64,000 bases of DNA from Panorpa germanica (GCA_963678705.1 OY783203.1:41416347-41480346), one strand, 5' to 3'; shown: positions 12,001-26,300, numbered from the stretch's first letter. Made by a program: numbers and translations. Notes: generated by a model not told the origin, from the letters alone.

Positions 12001-14880
12001 GACCTTTTTTAAATTCATGGACTTTTTCTTGTAATTTTTTTTCTGGATTTATTGAAATGTTTTGATGCAGTTATGTTCGTTAGGCTTTAAAATAAAAAAC
12101 TGCTTCATTACATTTAAAAAAACTAGGCGTGTTTGGCTGTTATGCGACCTTTTTTAAATTCATGGACTTTTTTTTCTTAATTTTTTTTCTGGATTTATTG
12201 AAATGTTTTGATGCAGTTATGTTCGTTAGGCTTTAAAATAAAGAACTGCTTCATTACATTTAAAAAAACTAGGCGTGTCTGGCTTTTATGCGACCTTTTT
12301 TAAATTCATGGACTTTTTTTTCTTAATTTTTTTTCTGGATTTATTGAAATGTTTTGATGCAGTTATGTTCGTTAGGCTTTAAAATAAAGAACTGCTTCAT
12401 TACATTTAAAAAAACTAGGCGTGTCTGGCTTTTATGCGACCTTTTTTAAATTCATGGACTTTTTTTTGTAATTTTTTTTCTGGATTTATTGAAATGTTTT
12501 GATGCAGTCATGTTCGTTAGGCTTTAAAATAAAGAACTGCTTCATTACATTTAAAAAAACTAGGCGTGTCTGGCTTTTATGCGACCTTTTTTAAATTCAT
12601 GGACTTTTTCTTGTAATTTTTTTTCTGGATTTATTGAAATGTTTTGATGCAGTTATGTTCGTTAGGCTTTAAAATAAAAAACTGCTTCATTACATTTAAA
12701 AAAACTAGGCGTGTTTGGCTGTTATGCGACCTTTTTTAAATTCATGGACTTTTTTTTCTTAATTTTTTTTCTGGATTTATTGAAATGTTTTGATGCAGTT
12801 ATGTTCGTTAGGCTTTAAAATAAAGAACTGCTTCATTACATTTAAAAAAACTAGGCGTGTCTGGCTTTTATGCGACCTTTTTTAAATTCATGGACTTTTT
12901 TTTCTTAATTTTTTTTCTGGATTTATTGAAATGTTTTGATGCAGTTATGTTCGTTAGGCTTTAAAATAAAGAACTGCTTCATTACATTTAAAAAAACTAG
13001 GCGTGTCTGGCTTTTATGCGACCTTTTTTAAATTCATGGACTTTTTTTTGTAATTTTTTTTCTGGATTTATTGAAATGTTTTGATGCAGTCATGTTCGTT
13101 AGGCTTTAAAATAAAGAACTGCTTCATTACATTTAAAAAAACTAGGCGTGTTTGGCTGTTATGCGACCTTTTTTAAATTCATGGACTTTTTTTTCTTAAT
13201 TTTTTTTCTGGATTTATTGAAATGTTTTGATGCAGTTATGTTCGTTAGGCTTTAAAATAAAGAACTGCTTCATTACATTTAAAAAAACTAGGCGTGTCTG
13301 GCTTTTATGCGACCTTTTTTAAATTCATGGACTTTTTTTTCTTAATTTTTTTTCTGGATTTATTGAAATGTTTTGACGCAGTTATGTTCGTTAGGCTTTA
13401 AAAAAAAGAACTGCTTCATTACATTTAAAAAAAATAGGCGTGTCTGGCTTTTATGCGACCTTTTTTAAATTCATGGACTTTTTTTTGTAATTTTTTTTCT
13501 GGATTTATTGAAATGTTTTGATGCAGTTATGTTCGTTAGGCTTTAAAATAAAGAACTGCTTCATTACATTTTAAAAAACTAGGCGTGTCTGGCTTTTATG
13601 CGACCTTTTTTAAATTCATGGACTTTTTTTTCTTAATTTTTTTTCTGGATTTATTGAAATGTTTTGATGCAGTTATGTTCGTTAGGCTTTAAAATAAAGA
13701 ACTGCTTCATTACATTTAAAAAAACTAGGCGTGTCTGGCTTTTATGCGACCTTTTTTAAATTCATGGACTTTTTTTTCTTAATTTTTTTTCTGGATTTAT
13801 TGAAATGTTTTGATGCAGTTATGTTCGTTAGGCTTTAAAAAAAAGAACTGCTTCATTACATTAAAAAAAAATAGGCGTGTCTGGCTTTTATGCGACCTTT
13901 TTTAAATTCATGGACTTTTTTTTGTAATTTTTTTTCTGGATTTATTGAAATGTTTTGATGCAGTTATGTTCGTTAGGCTTTAAAATAAAGAACTGCTTCA
14001 TTACATTTTAAAAAACTAGGCGTGTCTGGCTTTTATGCGACCTTTTTTAAATTCATGGACTTTTTTTTGTAATTTTTTTTTCTGGATTTATTGAAATATT
14101 TTGATGCAGTTATGTTCGTTAGGCTTTAAAATAAAAAACTGCTTCATTACATTTAAAAAAACTAGGCGTGTCTGGCTGTTATGCGACCTTTTTTAAATTC
14201 ATGGACTTTTTTTTCTTAATTTTTTTTCTGGATTTATTGAAATGTTTTGATGCAGTTATGTTCGTTAGGCTTTAAAATAAAGAACTGTTTCATTACATTT
14301 AAAAAAACTAGGCGTGTCTGGCTTTTATGCGACCTTTTTTAAATTCATGGACTTTTTTTTCTTAATTTTTTTTCTGGATTTATTGAAATGTTTTGATGCA
14401 GTTATGTTCGTTAGGCTTTAAAAAAAAGAACTGCTTCATTACATTTAAAAAAACTAGGCGTGTCTGGCTTTTATGCGACCTTTTTTAAATTCATGGACTT
14501 TTTTTTGTAATTTTTTTTCTGGATTTATTGCAATGTTTTGATGCAGTTATGTTCGTTAGGCTTTAAAATAAAGAACTGCTTCATTACATTTTAAAAAACT
14601 AGGCGTGTCTGGCTTTTATGCGACCTTTTTTAAATTCATGGACTTTTTTTTGTAATTTTTTTTTCTGGATTTATTGAAATATTTTGATGCAGTTATGTTC
14701 GTTAGGCTTTAAAATAAAAAACTGCTTCATTACATTTTAAAAAACTAAGCGCATCTGGCATTTAGGCGACCTTTTTTAAATTCATGGACTTTTTTTTGTA
14801 ATTTTTTTTTCTGGATTTATTGAAATATTTTGATGCAGTTATGTTCGTTAGGCTTTAAAATAAAGAACTACTTCATTACA
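9066..14880 (+). repeat. Direct tandem array of a 145-146 bp monomer, about 40 copies
   Basis: The landmark GATGCAG recurs from 9156 to 14832, a span of 5,676 bp or 39 periods of 145.5 bp. Monomers contain TTCGTTAGGCTTTAAAATAA, CTGCTTCATTACATTTAAAA, GGCGTGTCTGGC and CATGGACTTTTT. Copies are very similar in the middle; the first copies are more diverged. Variants (CAGTCATG, TTGGCTGTTATG, CTTGTAA versus TTCTTAA) recur in a fixed order, giving a 4-monomer higher-order unit of 582 bp. No coding frame exists in the array. Confidence 0.93.
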
Positions 14881-15290
14881 TTTTAAATATCTACGATTTT
14901 CTGGCTTTTGAGTAATTTTAATAAAGTCAAACTTTCAATTTTAAAACGGCGATTATTCGAAAACTGTATGAGATAATTGAAAATGGATTTTAATTTCGAA
15001 ATCAGCATTAAAAACTACGTTCGGAAACATATATTATGTGCCAAAATAAAAATTATATTTTTTTGAAAAAGTAAGAAGACTATAGCCTTCTTACTTTTTC
15101 AAAAAAAAATAAAAATTATTTCGGCACATGATATATGTTTTCTAGCGTAGTTTCACGTAATGCTGATTTCAAAAATAAAATCCATTTTCAATTATCTCTT
15201 ACTGTTTTCGAATAATCGCCGTTTTAAAATTTGATTTTAGACTTTGTTAATGTTTACTCAAAAGCCAGAAAATCGTAGATATTTAAAATG
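14881..15290. repeat. Central inverted repeat joining the two opposed arrays
   Basis: Non-tandem arms of roughly 200 bp face each other. The innermost arms GAAAAAGTAAGAAG (15065-15078) and its reverse complement (15087-15100) are perfect, with an 8-base loop. The outer arms (ATTTTCTGGCTTTTGAGTAA near 14890; its inverted form near 15250-15275) are imperfect but clearly homologous. Confidence 0.88.
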
Positions 15291-17115
15291 TAATGAAGCA
15301 GTTCTTTATTTTAAAGCCTAAGGAACGTAACTGCATCAAAATATTTCAATAAATCCGGAAAAAAAAATTACAAAAAAAAGTCCATAAATTTAAAAAAGGA
15401 CGCATAAAAGCCAGACACGCCTAGTTTTTTAAAATGTAATGAGGCAGTTCTTTATTTTAAAGCCTAACGAACATAACTGCATCGAAATATTTCAATAAAT
15501 CAAAAAAAAAAATTAAGAAAAAAAAGTCCATGAATTTAAAAAAGGTCGCATAAACGCCAGATGCGCTTAGTTTTTTAAAATGTAATGAAGCAGTTCTTTA
15601 TTTTAAAGCCTAACGAACGTAACTGCATCAAAAGATTTCAATAAATCCAGAAAAAAAAATTAGAAAAAAAAGTCCATGAATTTTAAAAAGGTAGCATAAA
15701 ATCCAGACACGCCTAGTTTTTTAAAATGTAATGAAATAGTTCCTTATTTTAAAGCCTAAGGAACGTAACTGCATTAACATTTCAATAAATCCAAAAAAAA
15801 AATTTTAAAAAAAGTCCATGAATTTTAAAAAGATCGCATAAAATTTAGATACGCTTAGTTTTTTAAAATGTAATGAAGCAGTTCTTTATTTTAAAGCCTA
15901 ACGAACATAACTGCATCAAAATATTTCAATAAATCCAAAAAAAAAATTAAGAAAAAGAAGTCCATGAATTTAAAAAAGGTCGCATAAACGCCAGATGCGC
16001 TTAGTTTTTTAAAATGTAATGAAGCAGTTCTTTATTTTAAAGCCTAACGAACGTAACTGCATCAAAAGATTTCAATAAATCCAGAAAAAAAAATTAGAAA
16101 AAAAAGTCCATGAATTTTGAAAAGGTCGCATAAAATCCAGACACGCCTAGTTTTTTAAAATGTAATGAAGCAGTTCTTTATTTTAAAGCCTAACGAACAT
16201 AACTGCATCAAAATATTTCAATAAATCAAGAAAAAAAAATTACAAAAAAAAGTCCATGAATTTAAAAAGGTCGCATAAAAGCCAGACACGCCTAGTTTTT
16301 TAAAATGTAATGAAGCAATTCTTTATTTTAAAGCCTAACGAACATAACTGCATCAAAATATTTCAATAAATCAAAAAAAAAAAAATTAAGAAAATAAAGT
16401 CCATGAATTTAAAAAAGGTCGCATAAACGCCAGATGCGCTTAGTTTTTTAAAATGTAATGAAGCAGTTCTTTATTTTAAAGCCTAACGAACATAACTGCA
16501 TCAAAATATTTCAATAAATCCAGAAAAAAAAATTAAGAAAAAAAAGTCCATGAATTTAAAAAAGTTCGCATAAAATCCAGACACGCCTAGTTTTTTAAAA
16601 TGTAATGAAGCAGTTCTTTATTTTAAAGCCTAAGGAACGTAACTGCATCAAAATATTTCAATAAATCCAGAAAAAAATATTACAAAAAAAAGTCCATGAA
16701 TTTAAAAAAGGTCGCATAAAAGCCAGCCACGCTTAGTTCTTTAAAATGTAATGAAGCAGTTCTTTATTTTAAAGCCTAAGTAACGTAACTGCATCACAAC
16801 GTCCCCAATTAGTTGTTACATTCATTATGTAAATATTGTCATTCATTACTTTCTTGTAGAGAAAGTTTTGCTCGTAATTAGTGTTGCCATTCTGTCAGGC
16901 GCAATATTATCTAGAAATCTCATATTGTGTAAATGCTATTTTCAATATAGTGTACATTTATTTGCAAGTTTTGTAATGAAGCAGTTTTTTATTTTAAAGC
17001 CTAACGAACGTAACTGCATCAAAACATTTCAATAAATCCAAAAAAAAAGAATTAAGAATAAAAAGTCCATGAATTTAAAAAAGGTCGCATAAAATATTTA
17101 AAATGTTTTGAAGCA
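15291..17115 (-). repeat. Inverted tandem array of the same monomer, about 12 copies
   Basis: The same monomer in reverse orientation. The landmark CTGCATC recurs from 15331 to 16787 (10 periods of about 145.6 bp), plus one further copy near 17013. These copies are more diverged than the central direct copies. A stretch of about 175 bp of unrelated sequence (about 16797-16972) interrupts the array before the last copy. Confidence 0.9.
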
Positions 17116-17566
17116 GTTCCTTATTTTAGGCCATAAGGAATATCAGTGTATCCTAAATTTCAAAGAAATGTTAGGTTTAATTAATTATGCCCGTTGGTGA
17201 TGTATACATATTTCATTATATTTAAATATGAATATCCAAACAGTGTTATTTAGGTTGCATACCCTCTTGGAGCAAAGTAGTCTAGATGCCGTTGAAGAAA
17301 TAATAACCCATATATATTTTAAGCTACTATTTAATGGATAAATGATTTTAAATAATTTAATTAAATTAATAATTTAAAATTATAAGAAATAACAAAGAGG
17401 TAAATATTAAATAATATACTTTTATTGAAGAAAGTTTTTTACAATATACATTGCACTAATAACAAAAATTAAGATTTAAAATTATTAGCTATTTTACATA
17501 AATTTCTAGATTACTCTAATATATAACTTAAACTATATATTTTGCTTATAGATACATTTCTTAAAG
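17116..17566. other. AT-rich spacer, nothing recognised
   Basis: Follows the inverted array. A degraded monomer-like piece (AGCAGTTCCTTATTTTAGG near 17112) may be the last trace of the array. No frame or RNA gene is seen. Confidence 0.4.
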
Positions 17567-17850
17567 TCAGTAATGTATAATACAAAATTTCAACTTTCTA
17601 TCTTTTACGAATTCAAAGTAATACAGCAAAAAAGGAATCACTTTTTTTCCAGATTTTTCAAAATTACGGGTTTCCAGGAAATTCAGGAAAAAATCCGGGG
17701 ACGCCAAAAGTCTTAGAATTTTTTTCTCTACGAAATAGGAAATTTTCAAAAACATTGATGGAGCCGTTTTCGCGCTGCCATACAAAATTCAGTACCAAAC
17801 ATATAAGAATATAAGATTATAAGAATATAAACAAACAGTTGGAACATTAT
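17567..17850 (-). repeat. Interspersed repeat, same family as 53655-54160
   Basis: Read on the minus strand, this matches 53655-53880 over more than 200 bp, including TTCTTATATGTTTGGT, TTCGTAGAGAAAAAAATT, GAATTTCCTGGAAA and AATTCGTAAAAGATA. A 72-codon frame inside it is part of the repeat and is not conserved in the other copy. Confidence 0.65.
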
Positions 17851-20800
17851 AATATAGGATGAAACAAAAGATCTTGTTAAAAAACATGTAAGAATTAATT
17901 TTAAAATAAATTTAAAGTAAGAAGTAGCAGTATGTGTAAGTAATAACCATTACAAAAATCATATTTTTCTTCTTCATCTTCTTTCGTTGAAATGCGGAGA
18001 AGTTTAAAGTTTTAAACATTTGTAAAAATCAGCTATGGTGAAAAATTACTTAAGATCATTTTTACTACAATTAAGAAAACAATATATTCACATTTTTAGC
18101 AAGAGCATATCATTCTCTCATTTCAAAAAATGCAGAAAATTTTATTTTCCACGCCTGATCAGCATGCAACTATATGTACACTCATAGAAGTACATATGGT
18201 TACATATTAATCAGACGTTATAATTTATAACTAATAGTGCCATCTATGAAATAAATCATTAACTTTATATTGTTATATCCATTGTTTCATAGATGACGCA
18301 TTTTTAATTTGAATTATTGTTAAACAATTACTTTCAGAAATATTAATTATTAATATCTGTCAACCATAATTATTAGAGATGTTATATGATAAATATTTTA
18401 CTAAGCTGTTGGCAAAGTATTATTGTTACAAACATTTAATGATCTATGTTCTTTCTTGCCTACGTTCAACATTCTTTCATTTTAAGAAATGCTGCAAATC
18501 TTATTTTTGTAAAAATTAAAAATGCAACATATTTTTTCCTCTTCTTAAGAGGAAAATGCAATGCAATGCAATGCAATTCTTAATTGCATATTCTCTCATG
18601 AATAAATCACATATATTTTTCAAAAGGTGTCGCTAGAAAATAAAAGATTGGATAAAAGAATAATTTTTGTACTACATAGATTGTTTTTATTAACTATTAA
18701 AAACTTTTGTAAGTGTGTTTCAATTAATTTGATTATTATTTTATAAGTTCACATTACAATTTATGATAATTTTAATTTGTATATTTAGTTTTATGTAGTT
18801 GCCATAAATGATTTTGTTTTATAAACCAAAATATTTTTTTTGTAAACTTATGTTTCATTTTTTTTCTAGTGCTTAAATGAATCACACATTGAATTTATTT
18901 AATTAAGTTACAAAATGTAACCAAGCCGTTACAGTAATGCAATTTTTCCGGAATTCTACATCTTATACAAAAGTAAGTTGGCGCATATGAAAAACCTACA
19001 TATTTTGGTAATGAGTTATTATAGAGGAATGGGAAAAGGATGGCAAAATAACAAATAACACTTTATTAGAGAAACTAAACAAAGCCTTATATTTAAAATA
19101 ATACCTTTCAATAATTTGTAATAGTAATATAAACCATACGACAAGCATACATGATACACGTACATATATTCGTACTTACTAGTCACGTAATTTGCAATGA
19201 TTAACGTTATTAAACTTTCTCAATGTTAGTGCTTTGCACAATTTTGTTGAATGATAATTACATAACAATTAAACAACATATTTTAAGAACAAACTATACT
19301 TTCCAAATTCATAAAAATCTCAAAATTTTTCATAATTTCCCTAAATATACATATATATTTCTTATTTATAAATTCATTTCATTAAACATGTGTTTTTTTA
19401 ATAAAATATAATAAACTTTAGAGACTTGTTATGAACTGTTTCATTTTTATAATTTGCAAATAAACGCAATATTTTCTCTTAAATTATATTAAACAAAACG
19501 TTGTCAAAATATGCGACATTCGCTTCTGTATTCTTAAAATCTAATTCTAATTCTGATATCGAGTTTTAATTTTATTACGCTGTGAACATCTCCATTCTTT
19601 ATACTCTTATGGCACATATATATTGTAGTTTTTGTTATTATCATATTCGTTAAGTATGATTATTAAAATTAAAACAGATTTGAGAATTAGGACAATAATA
19701 TTAAAAACTGGTGACATTTAGTATATGCAACACATAAATACTAGACGTTACCTATAAATCTTTATATAATACTTTAACATTTGAAAAGATATGTGAGGAT
19801 TAAACAAATAATAGACATTAGCTTAACATTTATATCGTAAAATATAGTACGATAATTTTGTGATATGATTTTTCATTATATATTTTATTTTATACAAAAA
19901 TAGGTATGCTATAAAATAATTTATTTATGAGTTTCTTTTTTTTTGTGTGATTCAAATTTATAGATGATATGCATTAAATTATTCTTGTATTAACAAATCT
20001 TTTGTTGCTTATTTTTCAAGTGATTCAAATCATATACTTTATTTTAATATTTTTATCGGCGCCTATGTAAAAGATGTCATAAACTCATAAAAAATAATTA
20101 TTAATATAAAACTAAAACAATTTTAAAATACAAACTGTATTTAATTGTTAAGGAAAATACATATATCTTTAACATTTTAATACAGTTTCTTTCAATTTAA
20201 ATCTCATAGTAGTCCTTTGTATTAACCAATCTGTATTATGCAATCATATCATAATACATTAACCAATACAGATTAATGTACTTACAAAAAGAAAACTAAT
20301 TGACTTAAAAAATCTGTTCATAACTTTATATTAATAATCGTATAAGAAAGATAGTATGTTCCATGTAGAAACGGAAAATATTCTTAGAAACCGTTACTAT
20401 TCACATTTCACGCAAAGTCTAGTATTTATGCCTTACTGGTTAAGTCGATAGCCTTTATATGTACATTTCACTTAAAATAATTTCAGAATTTTGTATTTTG
20501 TACTCATTGATATTTTAGTTAAATGAAGGATTTTATAACTATTGCTGTTAAATGTGGCTCCAAAATATAATGGCAAACACATCCCAACACCATTCTTATT
20601 TTTGTATAAATTTTATTTGATCGATAATAATAAAATTCACACAAAGCTATGCTTTGATAAATAACAATTTCAATATTTTCTTCACTTTAAACTTTTTTGT
20701 AGTTACACATACTTTATAGATTTATAATAATATTTCTTTAAAATTAGACAAATGTATTCATACCAAACTATTTGGGAGTCACGCAAACAATTATTAGACT

Positions 20801-23370
20801 TTGACGTGACGCACTTAAGCTCTAATAACAGTTAATAAATTCTTTAGATTATTAAATATTATATAATGCATTTAGATGCCTAAACATGTACAGGCTTCTA
20901 TGGCTTGAACTGCTAAGATGAGTATACATTGCTTGAACTGTAAAACAACAATTGTTAGATTCATGTTAAGCTTGTACTCATGTTAGCTTCTTTTAATTTA
21001 ATCTCTACTAACTGATTTAATTTTAGAGGTTATATAGTATATATACATAACTATTATACATAATTTTAACTAAATGAATAATTTAACTTCTGAATAGCAT
21101 TACAAAATATATGAACAACTTTTAACCGATCAGAACGAATAACTGGATTGCATTCACACGTTCGGTTTTACATGCAAATAAAAGTAAAATGAAGCCTGAA
21201 AGTGCACGGTACATGATCAATGTCTGTATCTTTTGCACAGGTCAGTACATGTGTAAGCACCTTTATATCATTAGAAGAATCGCGCATACCATTACAATAA
21301 TTTACTTAAATTTAAATGAACAAAATTACTTAAAATAGTACAACATAAACATTACAAACACTAAACAAGAATATTTGTTGTTTATTTTATAGTTACAACT
21401 TGAGCTGGATTATATAGTTTATGTTCGGAGTTTCAAGTTATAATTGTTAATATTTTTTTAATTTAATACAACTTCATTATTAAGGCCTCCTTGCGCATTC
21501 AATTTAATAACTATTTTACCTTAATTCTTTTGTAAATTTTAATCATGAAACAGCATTTGCTTCATTCAGACTTGGAATTGTTATATTTTTAATTATATAA
21601 TATAAAGAATTATGAATTTAAAAGTGTATACACATGATAAATATAATTAAACATAGGTTTTATAAAATAAAATTTTATCTTGGTATTGTGTACTCTGCCT
21701 TTGAATATACTCATATAACAATTATTTTTATTTTCAAAATTCACAGAATATTCTAAATTATTTGTTATTTTTATATACTTCTACACACATATTTTTTTAA
21801 GAACATATGTAAGTTTTCATTCAATATTAAATATATGTTATATATAAATTATATTATGATTACATTATTGAATTAAAATATAAACGACTTTTTTATTAAT
21901 AATAAATGTTAATGTAAGATATTTTAGTCGGTTAGATTGCTTTGATTCTCAATAAATTTGATTGGTTTGTAAAACGAGTTTAACATTATTAATTTTTATT
22001 TTATGTTCTACATATATTATTTTTAATTTGAAGAATATATTGATTATACAAAGATACTGATCCACGTTCGGCACTCAATACTAATGCACGATCTAGTACT
22101 TATCAAATTAAATAGTGATTTATATAATTCGCTCAATATTTTACCAAAGCGCGCTATTTTCTTATACGAAACGAATCGTAAAATATTTTTATTATACTTA
22201 ATCCGCTTTGTTTTGTTAATTACTCGGGCTTAATTATTCAGTAATCTTTTCAAATAATTTGACAACACGGACGCGGGTTCGAATGTACAATAAAATTCTG
22301 GTTTTGAGTAAATGTACAATATTTTAAAAACAATTCACGGAAAAATGTACAAATGGTGTTGAAACATTATTCAAAATGGATTGACGTGATTTGATCAACA
22401 GGGGCAACCCGGTTTACAATTGCACGAGTAGTTTCTTACATTATCAGCCGTGCTATGAGCAAGGCGTTTTAATATATTTGTAATATATAACTAACAATAC
22501 ACATATATCATTAATAAGTATTTTATTACATTTACTTTTAGATTGGCATGAAGCTTTTTCTTTGACAAAAAATAACGAGATCAGAAACAAACAATTTGCT
22601 TGTAATAAAATTTGGAAGGCGCTTATAGCTAAAAACACTCCTACACACTTCTATTGCGATCGTTTTATGTTTAAATATATGTTTAGTGTTTTTAATTGGC
22701 GCGAGAATATGCTTATTATTTTGTTTTGTGCTTTTTTAAAATGGACAGCGAGATATTTTTATAAATATTTAGTTTTTTAAACCAATCTCTGATTTTCTTG
22801 CATCTTGCTAATATATTTTATTTTTCATAAAATGTCTTTTCAGCTTATTCAATTATTTACAGTTTTTAATTTTATTTACATCAAATTTGTGACTTGCTTC
22901 TTTCGGTGGTATTATTTAATTAATTCAATAATTAAGAGTAAACACTAATTAGCGGATTAAATGTAACTGCTTTAAGTTTATCACGGTCAGTTTAGTCCTA
23001 CACATTGTAATATTCTTTAAATACATTTAAATAAAAACTAAAATATGTGAAACACAAAAAACAATGTTTCAATTTTAAAAGCAGTTCCCATTTATAAATA
23101 ATTTGCTCAAACTATTTCATAATCGGATATCACATAGTCGCAATTTGTTGAATTACAATAATTTTAAATAATATTCTGCTAAAATGATTATTTAACTCAA
23201 AACACTAAAATTTACGTAGATGATTCATTAATTTGTTTAGTTTTTTACAAATTGCAATCGAAGTAATAACAAATGTAATGAATCTTTGTAAAAACGTGAA
23301 AATTATTTTGGTAATGGTTAACTTAATCATCTACAATCGAGGGTTTACAGGTTTTGCGCCCTTGCGCCCT
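17851..23370. other. Long AT-rich region downstream of the transporter gene
   Basis: No frame with coding character. It probably includes the 3' UTR of the minus-strand transporter: minus-strand AATAAA signals occur at 22872-22877 and 22817-22822, about 500-550 bp past the stop. A small ATGCA tandem run (CAATGCAATGCAATGCAATT) lies near 18557. A tRNA T-arm-like word at 22275 is not part of a tRNA. Confidence 0.45.
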
Positions 23371-26300
23371 TCATAGGACGGACTCAATCTGCTTTATTTC
23401 TCGGGTTGGTAATGGGTTTTCCGGCTGGCTCATAGGGCTGGGACAAGTTTCTACGATACGAGGTACCATTGTGATGGGGCCATCTTCTTCACCCTCTCCT
23501 TCTTCTTCATCTTCGTCAATTGGAGTCAAAGCTTCAACATGTACAGGTGCCATCTCAGGTTTTGAGCATCTGAAGAAAAAAAACAAGGTCATTGCAAATG
23601 TCTTGTTCATCATAGTAGAAAAACTTATAAATTCGTCAAAAAATGTCATCAAAAATTTGATGTAAAATTTGGTAATTTGTAAAATTGTTGCTTTTGCTAG
23701 TTATGTAAAAAAAATTAATGTGTTATGGGTTCAGCGGGTACTATTCTTATGCAAAAAATGTTAAAAAATAAACCAACAAGAAATTACCTTTTCAATGCTG
23801 GTGCCATGAAACTGGTGACAGTTGAGATAGCAAAGAAAATTGCCGCCATGAAGAATGGAATATCGTATGAGTTTGTCGCATCATAAACTGCACCAGCTAA
23901 AGGAGATCCAACAATGGCAGCGGCACCTCTGAACAAAATGAGTAAACCAAACGCATTGGTTAATTTGTCCAGACCCAAAAGGTCCACCAAGATGATAGAA
24001 GTTAAAGAGATGTAACCAGCTATAATTTTATAAAATATGTTAATATTACATGTAGAAACTGTTTTGCTAATGGTTTGGAATATTGTAAATGATTTAGAAT
24101 ATTATTATTATGTATTATTATTAGAATATTAGATTTAGAAGATTTCTTGTGTTAAAGAGATATTAACACAAAGTATGAGTACTTCAAAATTATTGAAACA
24201 AATATGTATAGTGGATATACGAATATACACAACATTGACAGTGGACTAATAATTTTATATTTTAATTATATCTCTAATTACATAAAAAAATATATAATAA
24301 TAATATTCTTCAAGGTTACTAGTACACGTGGATATATTTAATTATTACAATTAAAATTGCTTTCTCTAACAAAGAAAATAAAAATTTGAAGGTAAATTAT
24401 TCACAACAGAATCCCTGAACAGAAAAAATAAAAATCACGTGTACTCCTTGAAGATGTTGTTTCCTACTTTAATAAGTTCAAGTTTATTGTTTTCTTGTAT
24501 TTTTGTTTATTAATTACTTACAAATAGCAATGCCGAAGAAAACGGACATAATAATATACGCTGTGTAAGTGTGGCAGAAAGGCGTCGCTCCAACAGCAAG
24601 TGTAGATATCACAAGGCAAATATTATTGAGAAGTAGGGAGTTCACCCAAGGAAAATCAGCTACATAACCACAGGCAACACGACCCACAGTGTTTGTAATA
24701 CCGATGATTGATAACAGGAATGAAGCTTGGTTCTGATCAATACCCTGAAAGCACAATAGAGCAAAATTAATAATTTATCTTTAAAATTAATTATATTTAT
24801 AGACCCAATCTTCGAGAAATGTTTAGGCCTGTTCCGAAGTACTATAATTACAATATTGCTGCTCAATTAATTATATAAATAATGTAATATTTTTTTGTAA
24901 TATCGTTAAATATATGTAAAATACATTTACAGGCGATTACTAGCATATTAATTTAATATGTAATATTATATAATTAATTCTAATTGCCAAAATTTTATGA
25001 TAGAGGTCTCATATATATGAGCTTCTCTACTACTTAATAAGTATACAATCATATATGGCATATAATTAATTAAACGAAGCAACAGCCAAAAACAAAAAAT
25101 ATAGAGCTGGTCTGATAATCGAACCCGGGGATATAAGCACTGTGCCACTGTGTCGTCTAAAATATTACTTCTATTTAACCAAACTACTATCAAGTTTTAC
25201 AAGCCAAATTCAGAAAAATTCTATATGTACTTGGAAAAATGTAAATGGACATATTTTTGTTTAATAAATTATTACTTATACGGAATATAATATTTACATG
25301 TTGTGGTAGAAACAAATTTTCCAATTAAACATATAATTTATGTAATAGATATATTTTGAGGTAAGTGCTAAATAAATGTGATTAGTTACTTGGCTTAATA
25401 ATAAAAGTTATGAAGTATATTTACATCTAAAACAGCTGCATCCACCAAGTATACGAATGGTACATAGAGTCCGGCCATTCCGAAAACGTTAGAAATACCA
25501 ATAAGCATAAAAACAGGATCCTTCAATAACGAAAAATCCATCATAGCGCTCAACGCTGTTTTGAACGATTCTGGCATTACGAAGCATGGACACAAATCGT
25601 ATTCTGAAACGAAAACATATTTGAATCTTACTTGAAGTAATTTTATATTCCTTCTGTCACATATATTAGTGATCATATTTATAAATATTTGGTGTGAATA
25701 TTAATATGGTTTATGGTTGATATGATTTTTGCTATTTAATCCAATTTAATTCTCTTGAAGACCTAGGATGAACAGGATTTTTCATTATGAATAATAAAGA
25801 CTTACGTTCCGCTTTCTCAACATCTCCATCCCGTGCATCCCTAGCGTATTTAGGAAGAGAAACAACGGAATTGCGATAATTGGTTAAAGACTTCTGTGAC
25901 TGATATTCAGGCAGGTTAACAATAGATCCGGAGTAGAAAATATCTTTCCTTGACATTGGTCGAACCATTTGTGGTTTCTCGCGAGCAAGTGATGTTTTAG
26001 AAGTAAACATACTCGCGGTATCATCCTAGAAATATAGTTGTTATTAGTGAGATTGTATTTCACAAGTCAAGTGTCCAACCCTTGTCGTGAGTAGTGAAAG
26101 CGATATATTTGCTGCAAAAGATATTGCTTCTTAAAACGAAAAACAATTTTGAAAAAAATAGCTCCAAATAAAAATGAAAGCAAAACTTCATAAAGACGAA
26201 ACAGTTAAAATAACAAATAGATCTATTTTGCAAAAAAGCTGTTAATATGAAATAATTAATATAAATAATAATAAAATAAAAAAAATAAAAAATCATAAAA

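Noticed and set aside
9066..17115. CRISPR-like regular repeats
   Set aside because: The whole 145-bp unit is repeated with no unique spacers, and the genome is eukaryotic. It is a tandem satellite.
22262..22295. tRNA-like GCGGGTTCGAAT
   Set aside because: Only a T-arm-like word; no acceptor, D or anticodon arms can be formed around it.
23354..23665. 103-codon + strand frame
   Set aside because: Antisense shadow of the last transporter exon.
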